Source of the DNA: a candidate division TA06 bacterium
GTDB taxonomy: Bacteria > Edwardsbacteria > AC1 > EtOH8
Assembly: GCA_016235665.1 (NCBI GenBank)
Contig: JACRJI010000012.1
Coordinates: 154,543-218,542 of the forward strand
DNA length: 64,000 nucleotides
Direction: 5' to 3'
The translations under genes were made by a program, and so were the position numbers. The notes beneath the pieces are model-generated. The model saw nothing but the letters and a program-made list of their open reading frames with translations. It was not told where the DNA came from and did not search any database. Shown here piece after piece: positions 59,836 through 64,000 of this stretch (the stretch's first letter is position 1; every line of letters starts with the position of its first letter).

Positions 59836-60656
59836 GCGAATTGAAACAGAAGATCCAGGAGACTTCGGAATTTCTGAAGTCAAAGACCAAGGTCGTTCCC
59901 CAGATCGGCATCATCCTGGGCACAGGGCTGGGCGGGCTGGTCAAGGAGATCGAGATCATCGACACCATCTCCTATGAGACCATCCCCAACTTTCCGGTCT
60001 CCACCGTGGAGAGCCACGCAGGCAAGCTGATCTTCGGCCGTCTCTCGGGGAAATACGTGATGGCCATGCAGGGCCGCTTCCATTTCTACGAAGGCTACAG
60101 CCTGCAGCAGGTGACCTTTCCGGTGCGGGTGATGAAGGCCATGGGGGTGAGGACCCTGATCGTCTCCAACGCCTGCGGCGGGGTCAACCCCGCCCACCGG
60201 GCCGGCGACATCATGCTGATCTCCGACCATATCAACCTGATGGGCGGGCACCCGCTGATCGGCAAGAACGACGAGACCCTGGGCCCCCGTTTCCCCGATA
60301 TGTACGATCTCTATGACCAGGAACTGCTGTCCCTGGCCGAGTCGGTGGCGCTGGAGGAAAAGATCAAGGTTCAGAAGGGCGTCTACCTGGCCCTGACCGG
60401 GCCGACTTTGGAGACCGGGGCCGAATACCGGATGGTCCGCATCCTGGGGGCCGACGTGGTGGGCATGTCCACCGTGCCCGAGGTGATAGTGGCCCGGCAT
60501 TCCGGACTCAAAGTCATGGGATTCTCAATCATCACCGACATGGGCTTTCCCGAGGCCATGCGCTCGGTCAGCCTGGAGGAGGTCATCGCGGTGGCCGGCC
60601 AGGCCGAAGTCAAATTCGTCCGGCTGGTGAAACAGGTGGTAGCTAAGATGCAATAA
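59832..60656 (+). CDS. Purine nucleoside phosphorylase (trimeric type)
   Basis: The enzyme cleaves purine nucleosides with phosphate to give the base and ribose-1-phosphate. The 274 residues contain IGIILGTGLGGLV, STVESHAGKLIFG, MQGRFHFYEGYS, SNACGGVNPAHRAGDI (phosphate/base site), LTGPTLETGAEYRM and VVGMSTVPEVIVARH. The base-contact segment reads SIITDMG. Translational coupling to divIVA is seen. Confidence 0.92.
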   Translation: MSELKQKIQETSEFLKSKTKVVPQIGIILGTGLGGLVKEIEIIDTISYETIPNFPVSTVESHAGKLIFGRLSGKYVMAMQGRFHFYEGYSLQQVTFPVRVMKAMGVRTLIVSNACGGVNPAHRAGDIMLISDHINLMGGHPLIGKNDETLGPRFPDMYDLYDQELLSLAESVALEEKIKVQKGVYLALTGPTLETGAEYRMVRILGADVVGMSTVPEVIVARHSGLKVMGFSIITDMGFPEAMRSVSLEEVIAVAGQAEVKFVRLVKQVVAKMQ

Positions 60657-60661
60657 AATAT

Positions 60662-60726
60662 GTTTGAAACAGTTTGAACTGGTTTGAACAGTTTCAAACG
60701 ATTCAAACTTATCAAACATTTCAAAC
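60662..60726. repeat. Phased GTTTGAA / TTCAAAC heptamer array
   Basis: GTTTGAA occurs at 60662, 60672 and 60682 with an exact 10-base period. The inverse heptamer TTCAAAC (one copy TATCAAAC) follows at 60693, 60702, 60711 and 60720 with a 9-base period. The array fills the spacer between the phosphorylase stop and the kinase start. Confidence 0.7.
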
Positions 60727-60744
60727 AGCAGCAGAAGAGGTATC

Positions 60745-61659
60745 ATGTCAATAACAGTGGTCGGTTCCATCGCACTGGATTCGGTAAAAACCCCGTTCGG
60801 CGAGGCCAAGGAAGCTTTGGGCGGCAGCGCCCTCTATTTCTCATCGGCCGCCAGTTTCTTCACCAAGGTCAGCCTGGTGGGCGTGATCGGCGAGGACTTT
60901 CCCAAGGCGGACATCGACTTCCTGGCCAAGCGGGGAGTGGACCTTTCCGGCCTGGAAACCGCCAAGGGCCAGACCTTCCGCTGGGCGGGCTCCTACGAAT
61001 ACGACATGAACGAGGCCAAGACCCACGCCACCCACCTCAACGTGTTCGAAACCTTCCATCCCAAGCTGTCGGAAGCCCACCAGCAGGCCGAGTTCCTGTT
61101 CCTGGGCAACATTCACCCGGCCCTGCAGCGGGAGGTGATCGGCAAGGTCAGCAAACCGCTGGCCATCGGCTGCGACACCATGAACTTCTGGATCCAGGGC
61201 AACCGGGAAGAATTGCTTAAGACCATCAGGCTGGTGGACATCATGTTCATCAACGACGCCGAGGCCAGGATGCTGGCCGGGGTCCCCAACCTGGTCAAGG
61301 CCGCCAGGGCCATCCGGGACATGGGGCCAAAGATACTGGTGATCAAGAAGGGCGAGCACGGAGCCATGCTGTTCTCCGGTCATACTGTATTTTCCGTTCC
61401 GGCCTTTCCGGTGGAAGATGTGTTTGATCCCACCGGGGCCGGCGACAGCTTTGCCGGGGGGTTCATGGGATATCTGGCCTCCAAGAGTGATCTCAACGAC
61501 CGGGTCTTAAGACGGGCCATGATCTACGGCAGCGTTATGGCCTCGTTCAACGTGGAGAAATTCTCGATGGAACGGCTGAAGACCCTGACCAAGGACGAGA
61601 TCGAACAAAGGTTCAAGGAATTCAAGAAACTTTCCCATTACGAGGAACTCGAGGTCTAA
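60745..61659 (+). CDS. PfkB-family carbohydrate kinase
   Basis: This 304-residue ribokinase-type sugar or nucleoside kinase has GGSALYFSSAASFF near the N-terminus. The catalytic motif is DPTGAGDSFAGGFMGYL (Asp as base, anion hole GAGD). IFINDAEARML and ILVIKKGEHGAML lie between. The substrate is not clear. The purine nucleoside phosphorylase upstream makes ribose-1-phosphate, so a link with nucleoside salvage is possible. AGAGG precedes the ATG. Confidence 0.87.
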   Translation: MSITVVGSIALDSVKTPFGEAKEALGGSALYFSSAASFFTKVSLVGVIGEDFPKADIDFLAKRGVDLSGLETAKGQTFRWAGSYEYDMNEAKTHATHLNVFETFHPKLSEAHQQAEFLFLGNIHPALQREVIGKVSKPLAIGCDTMNFWIQGNREELLKTIRLVDIMFINDAEARMLAGVPNLVKAARAIRDMGPKILVIKKGEHGAMLFSGHTVFSVPAFPVEDVFDPTGAGDSFAGGFMGYLASKSDLNDRVLRRAMIYGSVMASFNVEKFSMERLKTLTKDEIEQRFKEFKKLSHYEELEV

Positions 61660-61680
61660 TATCACAGGGGCATCGGCAAG

Positions 61681-61711
61681 TGTCATAGCGAGTTTGTCGA
61701 ACTGCTCAGCC
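61681..61711. repeat. Degenerate reversed TTCGACAAGCTCAG repeat
   Basis: TGTCATAGCGAGTTTGTCGA then ACTGCTCAG is a diverged reverse copy of the repeat at 25239. A CACACGGATCCACGGGGATT stretch follows. Otherwise the spacer is empty. Confidence 0.5.
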
Positions 61712-61827
61712 GAACGATCCACACGGATCCACGGGGATTCAAACGGATATCATAATGCCGTACTGAGACAGATAAGCTTGCCCAGCAATCTGAAGAGTTT
61801 TCTATTTAACCTAAAGGAAAAACGAAG

Positions 61828-62721
61828 ATGAAAAAAATCCTGCTGACAATGATCGTTTTATCAGCGATCTCTTCAATTCTTCAAGCCCAGACCGACCGCA
61901 AGACCGCAGTGGCGGTGATGAACCTGAAGGGGTCCGGTATTTCGGAGCAGGACACCAGGTTCCTGACCGACCGGCTGACCATAGAGCTGCAGCGGGCCGG
62001 GACATTTGATGTGCTGGAACGCGACAAGATGGACGAGATCCTAAAGGAGCAGGGATTCCAGCAGACCGGGGCCTGCGACGAGACCGCCTGCCTGGTGGAG
62101 GCCGGGCGGATGCTGCCGGTTCAGAAGATGATCGGCGGCAGTTTGGGCAGGATCGGCGATGTTTACGCCGCCCAGCTGAGGCTGATAGACCTGAAGACCG
62201 GCAAGGTGGAGGTGACCTCGGCCCGGGATTACAAGGGCCAGATGGAATTCCTGCTGACCGTGGGCATGAGGGAGGTGGCCGAGGAGCTTTCCGGCAAGCG
62301 GGAGATCCAGGCCCAGACCCCGGTCCAGACCCAGGCCACGCCCCAGACCGAGGTGATGATGCAGCGGCTGCTGGAGGGCCAGGCCCAGCAGGAATTCAAA
62401 TCCAAGGGCTGGGCGCTGTTCTGGTCGCTGGTGATACCGGGGGCAGGCAACTTCTACGCCAAGAGTTACGGACGGTCGGCCTTCTTTTTCCTGGGATCCA
62501 TCACCGCCCAGTCAGCCGCCACGGTCCAGGCGGTCACCGACAACAGTTCGGGCGCCGGCGGCTGGGCCCTGGTCTACGTGGTCCTGCGGGTGGCCGACGT
62601 GGTGGTGGCCAATCGCAGCGTCAACCGTTACAACCTGAAGGTCCGCAAAAAATACGGGCTGACCTATGAATTCCTACCGCAGAGCAACGAGATCAAAACA
62701 GCCTTAAGCGTGCAATTTTAA
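61828..62721 (+). CDS. Exported CsgG-like / DUF5683 protein
   Basis: This 297-residue protein has a signal peptide (LLTMIVLSAISSILQAQ). The first domain (to ~155) resembles CsgG/TolB-N proteins: VAVMNLKGSGISEQDTRFL, FDVLERDKMDEILKEQGF, MIGGSLGRIGDVYAAQLRL. The C-terminal part (~190-290) resembles DUF5683, with a hydrophobic hairpin (WALFWSLVIPGAGNFYAKSYG) and a second hydrophobic stretch. It is probably an envelope protein. AAAGGAAAA precedes the ATG. It lies ten bases before ileS. Confidence 0.8.
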   Translation: MKKILLTMIVLSAISSILQAQTDRKTAVAVMNLKGSGISEQDTRFLTDRLTIELQRAGTFDVLERDKMDEILKEQGFQQTGACDETACLVEAGRMLPVQKMIGGSLGRIGDVYAAQLRLIDLKTGKVEVTSARDYKGQMEFLLTVGMREVAEELSGKREIQAQTPVQTQATPQTEVMMQRLLEGQAQQEFKSKGWALFWSLVIPGAGNFYAKSYGRSAFFFLGSITAQSAATVQAVTDNSSGAGGWALVYVVLRVADVVVANRSVNRYNLKVRKKYGLTYEFLPQSNEIKTALSVQF

Positions 62722-62730
62722 GAAAGACAT

Positions 62731-64000
62731 ATGTACCAGGACGTTCCCCAAAATCTTGACTTTCCCGAACTGGAAAAAAGAATACTGAAATTCTGGGAAG
62801 ACAACAAGACCTTTGAAAAACTGGCGGCCCGCAATCGCGGCTCGGCCAAGAAATTCCGTTTCGTGGATGGGCCGATCACCGCCAACAACCCCATGGGGGT
62901 GCACCACGCCTGGGGCCGCACCTACAAGGACCTCTACCACCGCTACAAGGCCATGCAGGGCTACGACGCCCGCTACCAGAACGGCTTTGACTGCCAGGGT
63001 CTGTGGGTGGAGGTGGAGGTGGAAAAGGAGCTGGGCTTCAAGTCCAAGAAGGACATAGAAGCCTACGGCATCGGCAACTTCGTCAATAAGTGCAAGGAGC
63101 GGGTGGACAAGTTCTCCCGGATCCAGACCGAGCAGTCCATTCGGCTGGGCCACTGGATGGATTGGGATAACTCCTATTTCACCATGGCCCCGGACAATAA
63201 TTACGCCATCTGGCATTTTCTTAAAAAATGCCACGACCAGGGCTGGATCTACAAGGGCCGCGACGTGATGCCCTGGTGCACCCGCTGCGGCATAGCCCTC
63301 TCGGACATGGAGATCGCCACCGAGGGCTACCAGGAGATGACCCACAAGAGCGTCTACATCCAGCTGCCCATCCTGGGCCGGGAAAAGGAATACCTGCTGG
63401 TCTGGACCACCACCCCCTGGACCCTGACCTCCAACACCGCGGTGGCGGTGCACCCCGATTTCACCTATCTTAAGGTGCGCCAGGAGGGGAATGTTTATTA
63501 CCTGGCCAAGGGCCGCAAGGAGATCCTAAAAAAGGATTACGAAATCATCTCGGAACTTCCCGGACGGGAATTGGTGGGCCTTAAGTATGAAGGGCCGTTC
63601 GACCATCTGTCGGCCCAGCAGGGCATAGAGCACCGGACCGTGGCCTGGAAGGAAGTGACCGAGGAGGACGGCACCGGTATGGTGCACATCGCGCCGGGCT
63701 GCGGCAAGGAAGACTTTGCCCTTTCCAAAGTTGAGGACCTGAAAGTGGTGGCCCCGCTGGATGAGGCCGGGGTCTACCTGGACGGGTTTGACTGGCTTAG
63801 CGGCAAAAATGTCAACGAGGTGGCCGAAGCCATCGGCGAGGACCTGAAGAAACGGGGGGTTCTGTACTATGCCCAAAAGATCACCCATCGCTATCCCGAG
63901 TGCTGGCGCTGCCACTCCGAGCTGGTGTTCCGCTTGGTGGACGAGTGGTTCATCAGCATGGGACCGGTCTACGACAAGCCCTACGACCAAGTGACAGCCG
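62731..64000 (+). CDS. ileS: Isoleucyl-tRNA synthetase (3' end outside window)
   Basis: The frame is open from ATG 62731 to the end of the window (about 423 residues of an expected 900 to 1100). It begins NLDFPELEKRILKFWED and continues with the nucleotide-binding region GPITANNPMGVHHAWGRTYK, in which the usual HIGH is replaced by GVHH. QNGFDCQGLWVEVEVEKELG, LLVWTTTPWTLTSNTAVAV (editing domain) and VHIAPGCGKEDF follow. The editing-domain sequence supports IleRS, though a class I synthetase of the Val/Leu group is formally possible. Confidence 0.9.
   Translation, partial: MYQDVPQNLDFPELEKRILKFWEDNKTFEKLAARNRGSAKKFRFVDGPITANNPMGVHHAWGRTYKDLYHRYKAMQGYDARYQNGFDCQGLWVEVEVEKELGFKSKKDIEAYGIGNFVNKCKERVDKFSRIQTEQSIRLGHWMDWDNSYFTMAPDNNYAIWHFLKKCHDQGWIYKGRDVMPWCTRCGIALSDMEIATEGYQEMTHKSVYIQLPILGREKEYLLVWTTTPWTLTSNTAVAVHPDFTYLKVRQEGNVYYLAKGRKEILKKDYEIISELPGRELVGLKYEGPFDHLSAQQGIEHRTVAWKEVTEEDGTGMVHIAPGCGKEDFALSKVEDLKVVAPLDEAGVYLDGFDWLSGKNVNEVAEAIGEDLKKRGVLYYAQKITHRYPECWRCHSELVFRLVDEWFISMGPVYDKPYDQVTA

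Overview
The window looks like part of the chromosome of an uncultured, diderm (Gram-negative type) bacterium. It encodes an outer membrane (BamA, a Skp-like chaperone, LpxD, an OmpA-like protein, PBP1A) and secreted proteins ending in a FlgD/Por-secretion-like C-terminal sorting domain. It also has a McsA-McsB-ClpC protein-arginine-kinase operon of the kind best known from Firmicutes. Coding DNA is GC-rich, with a few clearly AT-rich genes. Together with several families of short palindromic intergenic repeats, this suggests an FCB-like candidate phylum (for example the TA06/WOR-3/Edwardsbacteria type). That placement is an inference and was not tested.

Layout. 1-4.4 kb: two secreted proteins with sorting domains, asnS and a lipoprotein. 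4.5-9.3 kb: pantothenate genes panB, panC and panD, with an AT-rich carbon-nitrogen hydrolase between panC and panD, then a GlmU N-domain protein, a LytR_C protein and rsfS. 9.4-16.9 kb: a GH13 glycosidase, argS, a DUF559 nuclease gene flanked by perfect 28-nt inverted repeats, a methyltransferase, a lipoprotein, purM, thiF and thiS. 17.3-21.5 kb: molybdenum cofactor genes moaA, moaC, a MOSC gene and mogA, with an AT-rich OLD-like ATPase gene wedged in. 21.6-25.2 kb: clpX, purA, tRNA-Lys, a cNMP-binding protein and tRNA-Glu. 25.4-33.5 kb: an OmpA-like protein with a long leader, mazG and alr on the minus strand, then small regulatory and envelope genes. 33.5-42.8 kb: a membrane acyltransferase, a two-gene PilT cassette, an ABC-2 exporter and mfd. 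43-47.2 kb: mcsA-mcsB-clpC. 47.5-54.3 kb: bamA-skp-lpxD facing a minus-strand PBP1A. 54.6-64 kb: a 1043-residue repeat protein, yggS, yggT, divIVA, a purine nucleoside phosphorylase, a PfkB kinase, a CsgG-like protein and the start of ileS.

Most genes are ordinary housekeeping genes in tightly spaced directons. The most unusual material lies between and at the ends of genes. Hairpin repeats (CCCCT..GGGGA type) sit directly on stop codons, and one pair forms the ends of a DUF559 nuclease cassette. A TTCGACAAGCTCAG repeat is present inside the glycosidase reading frame. Two palindromes 7.4 kb apart differ by one compensatory base-pair swap. Several spacers are built of phased short words. At protein level the window has a PilT ATPase with a duplicated N-terminal domain and a Skp-like protein with a second C-terminal domain. 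No CRISPR array, rRNA, transposase or recognisable riboswitch was found.
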